DNA from: Mycolicibacter sp. MU0102
GTDB lineage: Bacteria > Actinomycetota > Actinomycetes > Mycobacteriales > Mycobacteriaceae
DNA length: 64,000 nt
Direction: 5' to 3'
Assembly (NCBI RefSeq): GCF_963378105.1
Contig: NZ_OY726398.1
Location: forward strand, 1,612,001 to 1,676,000
Shown here: positions 8,125 through 15,545 of the stretch, one piece after another
How positions within the stretch are numbered: the stretch's first letter is position 1
Layout of the letters: each line of letters starts with the position of its first letter
Notes under the pieces: model-generated
The model's database searches: none
Seen by the model: only the letters and a program-made list of their open reading frames with translations
Told to the model about the DNA's origin: nothing
Program-made: the position numbers and the translations under genes

Positions 8125-8220
8125 TCAAGGCAGACAGCGACAGCTGCAAACACGCTTGAAATCGATATGCCGCCGAGCCACCAAGGCAACCCCGGACGAG
8201 GTGCAGTAGGCGGCGGTCAC
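8125..8220 (-). CDS. Polycysteine leader peptide of the nirA operon
   Basis: Short ORF of 31 codons from GTG 8220 (MTAAYC... ending ARRHIDFKRVCSCRCLP), or 18 codons from an internal GTG at 8181. It ends with three cysteines within five codons, 116 bases before nirA. A minus-strand CATAAT (8233-8228) puts a predicted transcript start at about 8221, so the longer form would be a leaderless ORF starting at the mRNA 5' end. Mycobacteria are known to use leaderless polycysteine ORFs as cysteine-responsive attenuators of sulfur-assimilation genes. The inference is that ribosomes stalling at the Cys codons when cysteine is low remodel the leader and free the nirA ribosome site. Too small to confirm by composition alone. 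Confidence 0.7.
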   Translation of the reverse strand: MTAAYCTSSGVALVARRHIDFKRVCSCRCLP

Positions 8221-8227
8221 AGCGCCG

Positions 8228-8233
8228 ATTATG
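8228..8233 (-). promoter_or_regulatory. Candidate -10 element for the nirA operon leader
   Basis: Minus-strand CATAAT with 7 bases to the GTG that begins the leader ORF. No convincing -35 is seen, which is usual for mycobacterial SigA promoters. Confidence 0.4.
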
Positions 8234-8413
8234 CCATGGATGCCGAAAATCTTCCTTACCGGCGCAAAGTTGTGATCAGCGTGAGCAAAACTCATCTGGT
8301 GCTCGATGCTACGGCGGTCGGGCCGGGGGAGCGGATCGGTACGGCTCGGGGGTGATGCGCCCCGGCGCCGGACCACCGCAGACGAACAGCCGATCGGAAG
8401 GCGGGTGGGACAG

Positions 8414-8953
8414 GTGAGTGTCGACTTCGGATGGGAACCGGCGTGGGAACCACTGCCGGTGGCCGACCCGCCACCGCGCACGAGCGGCCGTGCTCAGCTG
8501 CGCCGCTGGCTGGCCGTGGCGACGCTGGCGGCCACCGTCGGTTGCGGCGGATGGCTGGCGGTCCAGCATTACCAAACCCACCTCGCGGGTGAGCAGGCCC
8601 TGGAGGCTGCCGAGGCATATGTGTTGCGGCTGAGCAATATCGACGCCGACAACGTTGATCGCAATTTCGCCGACATCACCGACGGATCGACCGGGCAGTT
8701 CCGGACCATGCACACCCGCTCCAGCGTGCGGTTGCGTCAGCAACTGATCGAAACCAGGGCAACGGCGCGCGGGCACGTTGCCGAGGCGGTGCTGAAATCC
8801 GCTGACCGCAGCCACGCCGTGGTGGTGCTGCTGGTCGACCAGGCGGTGCGCAACGCCGACAACCCCGAACCCGTGCTCGACCACAGCCGGATCCGGATGA
8901 CCATGGAAAAGGTCGACGGCCGCTGGCTGGCCAGCAAGGTGGAGTTGGTATGA
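8414..8953 (+). CDS. Conserved membrane-anchored protein, Rv2390c-like
   Basis: 179 residues with one membrane helix near residues 32-52 (WLAVATLAATVGCGGWLAV) and an extracellular domain resembling the Mce-associated/low-complexity tetrameric family (AEAYVLRLSNIDADNVDRNFADITDGSTGQF). M. tuberculosis Rv2390c, next to rpfD, is of similar length. Function unknown. The frame is open 36 codons further upstream; GTG at 8414 is preferred for length and because GGTGGGA precedes it. It overlaps rpfD by 4 bases (ATGA), so the two are co-translated, hinting at a role at the cell surface with the resuscitation factor. Confidence 0.78.
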   Translation: MSVDFGWEPAWEPLPVADPPPRTSGRAQLRRWLAVATLAATVGCGGWLAVQHYQTHLAGEQALEAAEAYVLRLSNIDADNVDRNFADITDGSTGQFRTMHTRSSVRLRQQLIETRATARGHVAEAVLKSADRSHAVVVLLVDQAVRNADNPEPVLDHSRIRMTMEKVDGRWLASKVELV

Positions 8954-9345
8954 GGAAGTTCACAGCGCTGACGGCGGGCGTGCTGCTGGCCGGAGTCGCC
9001 GAATTATCCGGCGCGGCCAGCGCCGACCCGATCGACTGGGAAGCCATCGCCCTGTGCGAGTCCGGCGGGAACTGGTCCGCCGATACCGGCGACGGCGGCT
9101 ACGGCGGGCTCCAGATCAGCGGCGTGGACTGGGACACCAACGGCGGGGTGGGACTGCCCTCGCAGGCCACCAAGCAGCAGCAGATCGCCGTCGCCAAGCG
9201 CATCATGGCCAACCGGGGTCCCGGGGCATGGTCGGGATGCGTAGCGCGCAGCGATGGCGCCGCGGCGGCGCCGGTCGGCTCGCTGACCCACTATGTGACG
9301 ACGCTCTACGAGGACACCCCGGGGGCCGGCGCGCCGTCCGACTGA
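8950..9345 (+). CDS. rpfD: Resuscitation-promoting factor RpfD
   Basis: 131 residues. Signal peptide about 1-25 ending ASA, then a short lysozyme-like transglycosylase domain (DWEAIALCESGGNWSADTGDGGYGGLQIS) with the catalytic Glu of the CESGGNW motif near residue 38 and a conserved Cys pair. It cleaves peptidoglycan glycan strands and helps dormant cells resume growth. The motif after GGLQ is ISGVDW rather than the FTPATW of other Rpf proteins, as in M. tuberculosis RpfD, and the C-terminal tail is short. The start overlaps the preceding gene by 4 bases. Gene order Rv2390c-rpfD-hemW is as in M. tuberculosis. Confidence 0.92.
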   Translation: MRKFTALTAGVLLAGVAELSGAASADPIDWEAIALCESGGNWSADTGDGGYGGLQISGVDWDTNGGVGLPSQATKQQQIAVAKRIMANRGPGAWSGCVARSDGAAAAPVGSLTHYVTTLYEDTPGAGAPSD

Positions 9346-9394
9346 GGCGTCGACGAACAGCGCCGCCCGCGACGCCGTGGGATGATCGGGCCCC

Positions 9395-10579
9395 ATGACC
9401 TCGACCCCGACTGCCGTAGCGCTGCCCGACATAGCGCCGGCCCAGCGCGGCCACGAAGGCCCGTTCGGGGTGTATGTGCACGTGCCGTTCTGTTTCACCC
9501 GGTGCGGCTACTGCGACTTCAACACCTACACCCCGGCGGAGCTCGGCGGCGCCAACCCCGACGCCTGGGTAGCGGCGCTGGACAAGGAGCTGGAACTGGC
9601 CGCCGCTCGGCTGGGGCGCCGGCCGGCTGACACGGTGTTCGTCGGAGGCGGCACGCCGTCGCTGCTGGGCGGCCCGCGGCTGGCGCGCGTGCTCGACCAA
9701 GTGCGTAAGCACTTCGGGCTGGCCGACGGCGCCGAGGTCACCACCGAGGCGAACCCCGAGTCGACGTCGCCGGAGTTCTTCGAGACGATCCTGGCCGCCG
9801 GCTACACCCGGGTATCGCTGGGCATGCAGTCGGTGTCACCGCGCGTGCTGGCCACCCTGGACCGCATCCATTCGCCGGGCCGGCCGGTGGCGGCGGCCCG
9901 CGAGGCGCGTGCCGCCGGCTTCGAGCACCTCAACATCGATCTGATCTACGGCACCCCCGGCGAGACCGATGACGATCTGCTGCGTTCGGTGGACGCCGCG
10001 CTCGAGGCGGGTGTGGATCACGTCTCGGCCTACAGCCTGATCGTGGAGGACGGCACCGCGCTGGCCCGCCGGGTGCGCCGTGGGGAGCTGCCCGCTCCCG
10101 AGGGCGATGTGGCGGCGCATCGCTACGAGCTGGTCGACGGCCGACTGCGCGCGGCGGGGATGGACTGGTACGAGGTGTCCAACTGGAGCCGGCCCGGGGC
10201 AGCCTGCCGGCACAACCTGGGCTACTGGAACGGCGGCCGATGGTGGGGTGCGGGCCCGGGCGCGCACAGCTACGACGGCGCGCTGCGCTGGTGGAACGTC
10301 AAGCACCCCAACACCTACGCGCAACTGCTGGAGCGCAACGTCCTGCCGGTGGCCGGCTTCGAAGAGCTCTCCGACGCCGACCGGCACACCGAGGACGTGA
10401 TGCTGCGGCTGCGGATGCGCGACGGGCTGGCGCTGACGGATCTGGATGCCGAGGAGCGCGAGCGCGCCGCGACCGCGATCGGTGACGGACTGCTGCACAT
10501 CGACGGTGAGCGGCTGGTGTTGACCGATCGCGGTCGGCTACTGGCCGACGCGGTGGTGCGTTCGCTGCTGGCTGGTTAG
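9395..10579 (+). CDS. hemW: Radical SAM heme chaperone HemW (annotated HemN in mycobacteria)
   Basis: 394 residues. The radical-SAM CxxxCxxC cluster motif is in PFCFTRCGYCDFNTY (about residues 30-44), followed by the VFVGGGTPSLL glycine motif and NIDLIYGTPGET. The single x-Cys spacing after CxxxCxxC (Phe, not Cys) is the HemW type, which transfers heme, rather than the oxygen-independent coproporphyrinogen oxidase HemN, though the older name is used in M. tuberculosis (Rv2388c, 375 residues). The ATG gives full N-terminal homology. It converges on the next gene with a 4-base overlap of stops. Confidence 0.92.
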   Translation: MTSTPTAVALPDIAPAQRGHEGPFGVYVHVPFCFTRCGYCDFNTYTPAELGGANPDAWVAALDKELELAAARLGRRPADTVFVGGGTPSLLGGPRLARVLDQVRKHFGLADGAEVTTEANPESTSPEFFETILAAGYTRVSLGMQSVSPRVLATLDRIHSPGRPVAAAREARAAGFEHLNIDLIYGTPGETDDDLLRSVDAALEAGVDHVSAYSLIVEDGTALARRVRRGELPAPEGDVAAHRYELVDGRLRAAGMDWYEVSNWSRPGAACRHNLGYWNGGRWWGAGPGAHSYDGALRWWNVKHPNTYAQLLERNVLPVAGFEELSDADRHTEDVMLRLRMRDGLALTDLDAEERERAATAIGDGLLHIDGERLVLTDRGRLLADAVVRSLLAG

Positions 10580-10875
10580 CCGCTGAACCAGCCGCGGCCG
10601 CCGTCCCAGCTGCCGCAGATGCCGTTGAAGCAGCCGTGGCCGAAACCACCCTGGCCGGGGACAAAACCGCCGCAGCCCTGCCAACCGGCGTCATGGCCAC
10701 AGCCGCCTCCGCCGCCGTTGCCGTCCGGGCCGCCGGAACCGTGCGGTTGGGCGACCGCGGTCGTGCCTGGTGTGTCCGCCGAGCCGGTCATCAGCATCAC
10801 GCCTGTCGGGGCGAGCGCGATCGCGGCGGCTGTCGCTACGAACATCGATCCCACGAGTTTGCGAATACTTAGCAT
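10576..10875 (-). CDS. Small secreted glycine- and cysteine-rich protein, unknown function
   Basis: 99 residues. The start at ATG 10875 gives a clean signal peptide (LSIRKLVGS then MFVATAAAIALAP), cleaved probably near residue 33; the open frame runs 85 codons further but that part looks non-coding. The mature part is about 60 residues, very rich in Gly, with four Cys (GGCGHD, GWQGCGG, HGCFNGICG) and several Trp/Phe, which suggests a small disulfide-linked exported protein. Not recognised. It is convergent with hemW, and its upstream region is a 480-base gene-free stretch of lower GC. Confidence 0.6.
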   Translation of the reverse strand: MLSIRKLVGSMFVATAAAIALAPTGVMLMTGSADTPGTTAVAQPHGSGGPDGNGGGGGCGHDAGWQGCGGFVPGQGGFGHGCFNGICGSWDGGRGWFSG

Positions 10876-11359
10876 GACTCCATAGTCCGCGCGGATGTCG
10901 GCGTTGCCAACGGTTGTGTGAGGACTGATACCGAATTGTGAACGCTCGTAATGCATCACTGCAATCGAGTCGTAGGGGCCACCGTCACCGTTCCGGCGGG
11001 CGCGCGAAGGGCTAATAGTGAAACCGCAAATGCGGTTTATTGGAGGCCGCCAAGTGTCCGCTATGTTCCGGGAAAAACCGCTGCCAACATACTCACAGCA
11101 ATCTTGCCTTGACGTTGCAAGGACTGTCATTCAGGCGCCGGGGCGGCACGCAGCGCGGCAGCATATGCAATGGAAAACAACAGCTTTCATGTAGGCGCGA
11201 GATGTAGATTCGGCGCAGTTCGCAGCAGCTGTCGGAGGCAACCAGCAATATCGTAATCCGTTACTTGTACGAAAACGTAGATGCGGATACGCTCCGGGTA
11301 GTAGCTCCGCAAACGAGTATCAAACAAGGTATGGCTGGGGCAGATGGAGGACCGACGCG
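10876..11359. other. Gene-free stretch of lower GC between the small secreted protein and the Rieske protein
   Basis: About 480 bases with no convincing ORF and visibly more A/T than its surroundings. It contains a perfect 7-bp inverted repeat, AAACCGC-AAAT-GCGGTTT at 11021-11038, followed by TTGGAGG, which could be an operator or small hairpin. It must hold promoters for both flanking divergent genes. No transposase remnant, tRNA or IdeR box was seen. Confidence 0.4.
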
Positions 11360-12385
11360 ATGGCAGTTCAACGGGCGCGAGGCGCCGCGGACCGGGCGCA
11401 CGGCACCGGGGGGCGAGTGCTGGAGATTGTTGGCCGACAAGAGTGGATGGACCGGCCCAGCTACCGGCTGGAGAACGTGTTGAGCTTCGGGTTCAACGCC
11501 TTGGGTGGGGCCCGGGATCGGGTGACCAACTTCTTGAACGGCGTGTGGTTGGGGCACCCGGTGCATCCGCCGTTGGCATCGCTGACCACCGGCGCCATCG
11601 GGACCACCGTCGCCCTGGATGCGCTGAGTCTGCTGCCGAGCAAGTCTGCGGCCGAGGTGCTTGACGCGTCGCGATTCGCCCAGCGCGCCCTGGGGCTGGG
11701 GATTGCGGCCAACTTGGCCTCCGCGGCCACCGGGGTGACCGACTGGCAGCACACCCACGACAAGGACCGGCGTATCGGGCTGGTGCACGGCGTGCTGAAC
11801 CTCGTCGCCACGGGTCTGTACATCCAGTCCTGGCGGGACCGGCGCCGTGGGCGGCAGCTGCGGGGCATCGTGACCAGTGCGGTCGGCTACGGCATCACCT
11901 CTGCCAGCGGGTTCCTGGGCGGCGCGCTGGTATTCGGCTCAGGAATCGGCGTCGACCAGTCCGGTGACCGGCTGCGCATCGACGACTGGACACCGGTGCT
12001 CCCGGAGGCGGAACTTCCGGCCGGCAAGAAACCCAAGCGCATCGACGTCGACGACGTGGCGGTGGTGCTCTGCCGCACCGGCGACAGCGTCTCGGCATTC
12101 GCCGGCTTGTGCCCGCACCTGGCCGCGCCGATGGAAGACGGCTGGGTCGACCGTGGCCGGATCGTGTGCCCGTGGCACGGCTCGCAGTTCGACGTGGAAA
12201 CCGGTGCGGTGCTGCGCGGACCCTCCGCCGCTCCGCTGCCCTGCTACCAAGCGCGGGTGCGCGACGGGATGGTCGAGCTGCGCGATGGCGCGGTGACACC
12301 GCTTGGTGAGGGGCGGGTCAAATATCTCGCCCCGCAGACCCTGGAGTGCCCCGCAATCGTGACCGAGAAGGAGATTGTCCAGTGA
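11360..12385 (+). CDS. DUF2231 membrane / Rieske [2Fe-2S] fusion protein
   Basis: 341 residues. N-terminal DUF2231-type membrane domain with the family HPVHPPLASLTTGA segment (about 60-75) and several helices up to about residue 200, then a C-terminal Rieske domain with cluster ligands in LCPHLAAPMEDG and VCPWHGSQFD (about 249 and 269). It is probably an inner-membrane redox protein with its Fe-S domain facing one side; partner unknown. GGAGG lies 8 bases before the ATG. It overlaps the hemerythrin gene by 4 bases (GTGA), so the two di-iron/Fe-S proteins form an operon, possibly for oxygen, NO or iron stress (inference). Confidence 0.82.
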   Translation: MAVQRARGAADRAHGTGGRVLEIVGRQEWMDRPSYRLENVLSFGFNALGGARDRVTNFLNGVWLGHPVHPPLASLTTGAIGTTVALDALSLLPSKSAAEVLDASRFAQRALGLGIAANLASAATGVTDWQHTHDKDRRIGLVHGVLNLVATGLYIQSWRDRRRGRQLRGIVTSAVGYGITSASGFLGGALVFGSGIGVDQSGDRLRIDDWTPVLPEAELPAGKKPKRIDVDDVAVVLCRTGDSVSAFAGLCPHLAAPMEDGWVDRGRIVCPWHGSQFDVETGAVLRGPSAAPLPCYQARVRDGMVELRDGAVTPLGEGRVKYLAPQTLECPAIVTEKEIVQ

Positions 12386-12870
12386 GCAACGCCTACGACG
12401 TGCTGAGGGCCCACCACAACGTGCTGCGCGGCTTGGGCTCCCGGTTCAAGGGCGCCCCGGTTGGGTCGGCCGAGCGGCAGCAGACTCTCGATGAACTGCT
12501 GCGGGAGTTCACCATCCACATGCGCATCGAGGACGACATCTATTACCCGGCGCTGGCGGCCGCGAGCAAGCTGATCGCGATCGCACATGCCGAGCATCGG
12601 CAGATCTACGACCAGCTCGCGGTGGCGCTGCGGACACCGGCCAGCTCGCCTCGCCATGTCGACGAGTGGAACTCCTTCCTCACCGTCTTGGAGGCCCACG
12701 CCGACGAGGAGGAGCGCGACCTGGTGCCCCCTCCGGCGCCGGTCGACCTGTCGGAGACCGAGTTGGAAGAACTGGGCAATCGGATGGCCGCGGAGATGGA
12801 GCGGCAGCGCAATTCGAAGTTCGAGCAGCTACATGTCAAGGCGCGAACAGCGCTGCTGAAGGCTTTCTAA
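12382..12870 (+). CDS. Hemerythrin HHE-domain protein
   Basis: 162 residues, all-helical. Candidate di-iron ligands are visible in order: LRAHHNVLRGL (about 9-11), FTIHMRIEDDIYYP (His/Glu about 47-55), AHAEHRQIY (about 69-73) and LEAHADEEERDL (about 108-112), the spacing of bacterial hemerythrins. Likely binds O2 or NO or buffers iron. GTG 12382 overlaps the Rieske stop by 4 bases and has GAAGGAGA upstream; the open frame extends 12 codons further without a better start. Neighbour of the iron-regulated mbtI gene, but with no IdeR box of its own. Confidence 0.83.
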   Translation: MSNAYDVLRAHHNVLRGLGSRFKGAPVGSAERQQTLDELLREFTIHMRIEDDIYYPALAAASKLIAIAHAEHRQIYDQLAVALRTPASSPRHVDEWNSFLTVLEAHADEEERDLVPPPAPVDLSETELEELGNRMAAEMERQRNSKFEQLHVKARTALLKAF

Positions 12871-12913
12871 AACGCTACCGACGGGTTTCGTGGGGCGAGG
12901 CGCACGTCACTGG

Positions 12914-12932
12914 GTAGGTTAGGCTACATTTA
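12914..12932 (+). promoter_or_regulatory. IdeR box and probable leaderless promoter of mbtI
   Basis: GTAGGTTAGGCTACATTTA matches the IdeR consensus at 14 of 19 positions. TACATT (12925-12930) fits a -10 element with the start point at or just before the GTG at 12939, and no ribosome site precedes that GTG. The operator would thus cover the -10 of a leaderless transcript. Confidence 0.75.
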
Positions 12933-12938
12933 CTAACC

Positions 12939-14285
12939 GTGTCCGAGGTCGGTGTCGAAACAGTCTCCGAAGCTGCGACGTCGGTGCTGTTGCCGCCGGG
13001 CGTCGAGCCGGCTGATCTGGCTGCCGCGCTGGCCGCTGAGCTGCCGGAGCATGACGGTCAGGAATACCTGCTCTACGAGCGTGGCGGACGTTGGACCCTG
13101 GCCGCCGGCGTGCGGGCCGCCGTCGAGCTGGACAGCGACGAGCTGCGCACGGTCCGCGACGGGGTGGTTCGTCGCGAACATTGGCGGGGCCGGCCGGCCG
13201 CAGTGCTCGGCGAGGCGGTGGACCGGTTGTTGCTTGAGGCCACTGAGGTATTCGGCTGGGTGGCTTTCGAATTCGGCGCCTACCGTTTCGGGCTGCAGGA
13301 ACGGTTAGCGCCGGGTACCGCGCTGGCGCGGGTGTTCTGGCCGCAGACCCGCATTGTGGTCACTGCCGAAAAGGTCGAGCTGTTCGGGCACAGCGACCGG
13401 GCAGTCGCGGTGTTGGAGCGGCTGTTGGCCGACGGGGTTCCTGCGCTGGCCGAGCCGTCGCCGGTGGTGGTCGACGGTGACGGCGCCGGCTATCGCGATC
13501 GGGTGGCGACCGCGGTCGAGGAGATCCGCGCCGGCGACTACCGCAAGGTGATCCTGTCGCGCTGCGTCGACGTGCCGTTCGCGCTGGATTTCCCTTCGAC
13601 CTACCGACTGGGCCGGCGGCACAACACTCCGGCTCGGTCATTCTTGTTGCGGCTGGGCGGGATTCGGGCGCTCGGATACAGCCCGGAGCTGGTCGCCGAG
13701 GTGCGCGACGACGGCGTGGTGGTCACCGAGCCGCTGGCCGGGACGCGTGCCCGCACGGGCGATCCCGCGATCGACGCGGTGGTTCGAGCCGAGCTCGAAT
13801 CCGATGCCAAGGAGATCGTGGAGCACGCGATCTCGGTCCGCACCTCGGTGGACGAGATCACCGAGGTCGCCGAGCCCGGCAGTACCGTCGTCGCCGACTT
13901 CATGACCGTGCGCGAGCGGGGGAGCGTGCAGCACCTGGGGTCGACGGTGCGCGGGCGGCTGGATCCCGCGCGGGACCGGATGGATGCCCTGGAAGCGCTG
14001 TTCCCCGCGGTCACCGCGTCAGGGATCCCCAAATCGGCCGGAATCGACGCAATCCTGCGGCTCGACGAGTGCCCGCGAGGCCTGTACTCCGGTGCGGTGG
14101 TGATGTTCTCGGCCGACGGTGGCCTCGACGCCGCGTTGACACTGCGGGCGGCCTACCAGGGGGACGGGCGCTGCTGGTTGCGAGCCGGGGCGGGCGTCAT
14201 CGCCGAGTCGCGGCCCGAGCGGGAATTCGAGGAGACCTGCGAGAAGCTAGCCACTCTGGCGCCATATTTGATCGCCCAACGCTGA
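12939..14285 (+). CDS. mbtI: Salicylate synthase MbtI
   Basis: 448 residues (M. tuberculosis MbtI 450). Converts chorismate via isochorismate to salicylate, the first step of mycobactin synthesis; Mg2+-dependent, chorismate-utilising (MST) family. Conserved core pieces are VTEPLAGTRARTG (about 265-277), ELESDAKEIVEHAISVR with Mg-binding Glu, VQHLGSTVRGRL (about 330-341) and the glycine-rich CPRGLYSGAV and AGAGVIAESRPEREFEET near the C-terminus. GTG start with no ribosome site, directly after an IdeR box. As in M. tuberculosis it is apart from and in the same direction as mbtB-H, but here 16 kb of other genes separate them; mbtJ is absent. Confidence 0.96.
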   Translation: MSEVGVETVSEAATSVLLPPGVEPADLAAALAAELPEHDGQEYLLYERGGRWTLAAGVRAAVELDSDELRTVRDGVVRREHWRGRPAAVLGEAVDRLLLEATEVFGWVAFEFGAYRFGLQERLAPGTALARVFWPQTRIVVTAEKVELFGHSDRAVAVLERLLADGVPALAEPSPVVVDGDGAGYRDRVATAVEEIRAGDYRKVILSRCVDVPFALDFPSTYRLGRRHNTPARSFLLRLGGIRALGYSPELVAEVRDDGVVVTEPLAGTRARTGDPAIDAVVRAELESDAKEIVEHAISVRTSVDEITEVAEPGSTVVADFMTVRERGSVQHLGSTVRGRLDPARDRMDALEALFPAVTASGIPKSAGIDAILRLDECPRGLYSGAVVMFSADGGLDAALTLRAAYQGDGRCWLRAGAGVIAESRPEREFEETCEKLATLAPYLIAQR

Positions 14286-14311
14286 ACCCGCAGCCCTGCT
14301 CGCCCGGTAAG

Positions 14312-14327
14312 ATACCCTATAGGGTAT
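14312..14327. promoter_or_regulatory. Perfect palindrome ATACCCTATAGGGTAT, putative CsoR/CstR operator
   Basis: A 16-bp perfect palindrome 29 bases upstream of the CsoR-family gene. The TACCC-N-GGGTA arrangement is typical of operators for this repressor family, so autoregulation is likely. It also lies 27 bases after the mbtI stop. Confidence 0.7.
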
Positions 14328-14355
14328 AACAGGCGGATCGGGGAGAGGACCTCAC

Positions 14356-14625
14356 GTGCTTGATGACGAAGACAGCGTCAAGTCGGTTTTGAACCGGCTG
14401 CGCCGTGCCCACGGCCAGCTCGCCGGGGTGATCGCGATGATCGAGGGCGGCCGCGACTGCAAGGACGTGGTCACCCAGCTTGCTGCGGTCTCGCGGGCGC
14501 TGGACCGGGCGGGCTTCAAGATCGTCGCGAGTGGGCTTCGCGAGTGCCTGGCAGGTGAATCCGCCGGCGGCAAGGCGCCGCTCACCGAGGACGAACTCGA
14601 GAAGCTGTTTCTCGCGCTGGCCTAG
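14356..14625 (+). CDS. CsoR/CstR-family repressor lacking the copper-ligand histidine
   Basis: 89-residue all-helical DUF156 repressor. Cys35 (GGRDCKDV) and Cys64 (GLRECLAG) have the 29-residue spacing of the family, but the position 25 residues after the first Cys, where CsoR has its copper-ligand His, is Gly. This Cys-only pattern is like CstR, which senses persulfide or sulfane sulfur, rather than copper. GTG start after GGGAGAGGA. A perfect palindromic operator lies just upstream. No obvious target such as a rhodanese or exporter follows; the next gene is convergent. Which ligand it senses is inference. Confidence 0.82.
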   Translation: MLDDEDSVKSVLNRLRRAHGQLAGVIAMIEGGRDCKDVVTQLAAVSRALDRAGFKIVASGLRECLAGESAGGKAPLTEDELEKLFLALA

Positions 14626-14648
14626 CGGCGTCCGTATGCGCCAGAGGA

Positions 14649-15545
14649 TCAGTGCAGCAGCGATTCGGTGAGCAGGCCGCTGACCATCGACTCGATGGTC
14701 GATTCGATCGACGAGGCCAAGGTGGCGGTCACGGATGCGACGGCCTGGGTGCGGAACCGCACCAACATGCCGATCAGCTCGGCGATCTCGGTGTCGGCCG
14801 GCAGGGGTGCGCCGGGCTGAATCCGGGTCAGGACGTGCTCGGCGCCGGCTCGCACCAGCATCTGGCTGATCGCGTCGATGTGCGGCAATGACTGCTCGTA
14901 GAGGTCGATCAGCTTGTCGATGGCGATGCCGTAGCCGCGGACCTCGTTGAAGGCATCGATCAGCTTGGGCCGGGTAATGGTGGCCAGCGCGTCGGCCTCA
15001 TTGAGGCGGATCACCCCGAGCGCCACCAGCCTCCGCATCGCCGGCGCGTCGCCGATGCGCCGCTCGGCCTCCGCGCGTGGCATGGTCTCGGGCCGTTCGG
15101 TGGTCCAGCTACCGGCGATTGCGCTTTCCAGTCCCAGGATGTCGCCGAGGTCCTTGCCCTGCTCCCAGGCGCCGATCATCTCTTTGACGTGCGCGATGGT
15201 GTAGCCGCGGTCGAGCATCGAGGTGATCAGTCGCAGCCGGGTCAGGTGGGTGTCGTTGTACAACGCGATCCGCCCGACCCGGCGCGGCGGTGGGAGCAGA
15301 TCGCGGTCCCGGTACACCCGCACGTTGCGGGTGGTGGTGCCGCCCAGTCGGGCCAGGTCGTCGATCCGGTACTCCCGGGATGCCGTGTTGCCGCCCGGGT
15401 GGCGCACCACGATCTCGAAGAGCTGGGTCACCGCGGCCTCGATCACCTCGCGGGACTCGCGCCGCACCCGGCGGGGGACCCGCCGCAGATTCGCCAGCAC
15501 CCCGGCGATGGAGTCGGGCCTGGCGGAGCGATCCGGTGCGGTCAT
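14649..15545 (-). CDS. MerR-family transcriptional regulator
   Basis: 298 residues. The winged-helix DNA-binding part is near residues 58-125 (YRIDDLARLGGTTTRNVRVYRDRDLLPPP, then RLRLITSMLDRGYTIAHVKEMI), followed by a long helical C-terminal effector region. The ATG overlaps the BVMO stop by 4 bases (ATGA), so it is the last gene of the minus-strand operon SDR - ferritin-like - BVMO - MerR and probably regulates that operon. Effector unknown; no metal-site cysteines are seen. Confidence 0.85.
   Translation of the reverse strand: MTAPDRSARPDSIAGVLANLRRVPRRVRRESREVIEAAVTQLFEIVVRHPGGNTASREYRIDDLARLGGTTTRNVRVYRDRDLLPPPRRVGRIALYNDTHLTRLRLITSMLDRGYTIAHVKEMIGAWEQGKDLGDILGLESAIAGSWTTERPETMPRAEAERRIGDAPAMRRLVALGVIRLNEADALATITRPKLIDAFNEVRGYGIAIDKLIDLYEQSLPHIDAISQMLVRAGAEHVLTRIQPGAPLPADTEIAELIGMLVRFRTQAVASVTATLASSIESTIESMVSGLLTESLLH

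Noticed and set aside
6197..8209. Plus-strand open frame of 670 codons opposite nirA/cysH
   Set aside because: Antisense to strongly conserved sulfite reductase; low-complexity composition, no motifs.
8290..8413. Possible c-di-AMP (ydaO) riboswitch before the Rv2390c-rpfD pair, suggested by GGGGGAGC and GGGGGTGAT stretches
   Set aside because: Only two short G-rich pieces fit; the other conserved blocks of the motif are not seen. A covariance-model search would decide.
11021..11038. AAACCGC-AAAT-GCGGTTT as a terminator or IS end
   Set aside because: No U-tract, no transposase and no second matching end nearby; left as a possible operator within the gene-free stretch.
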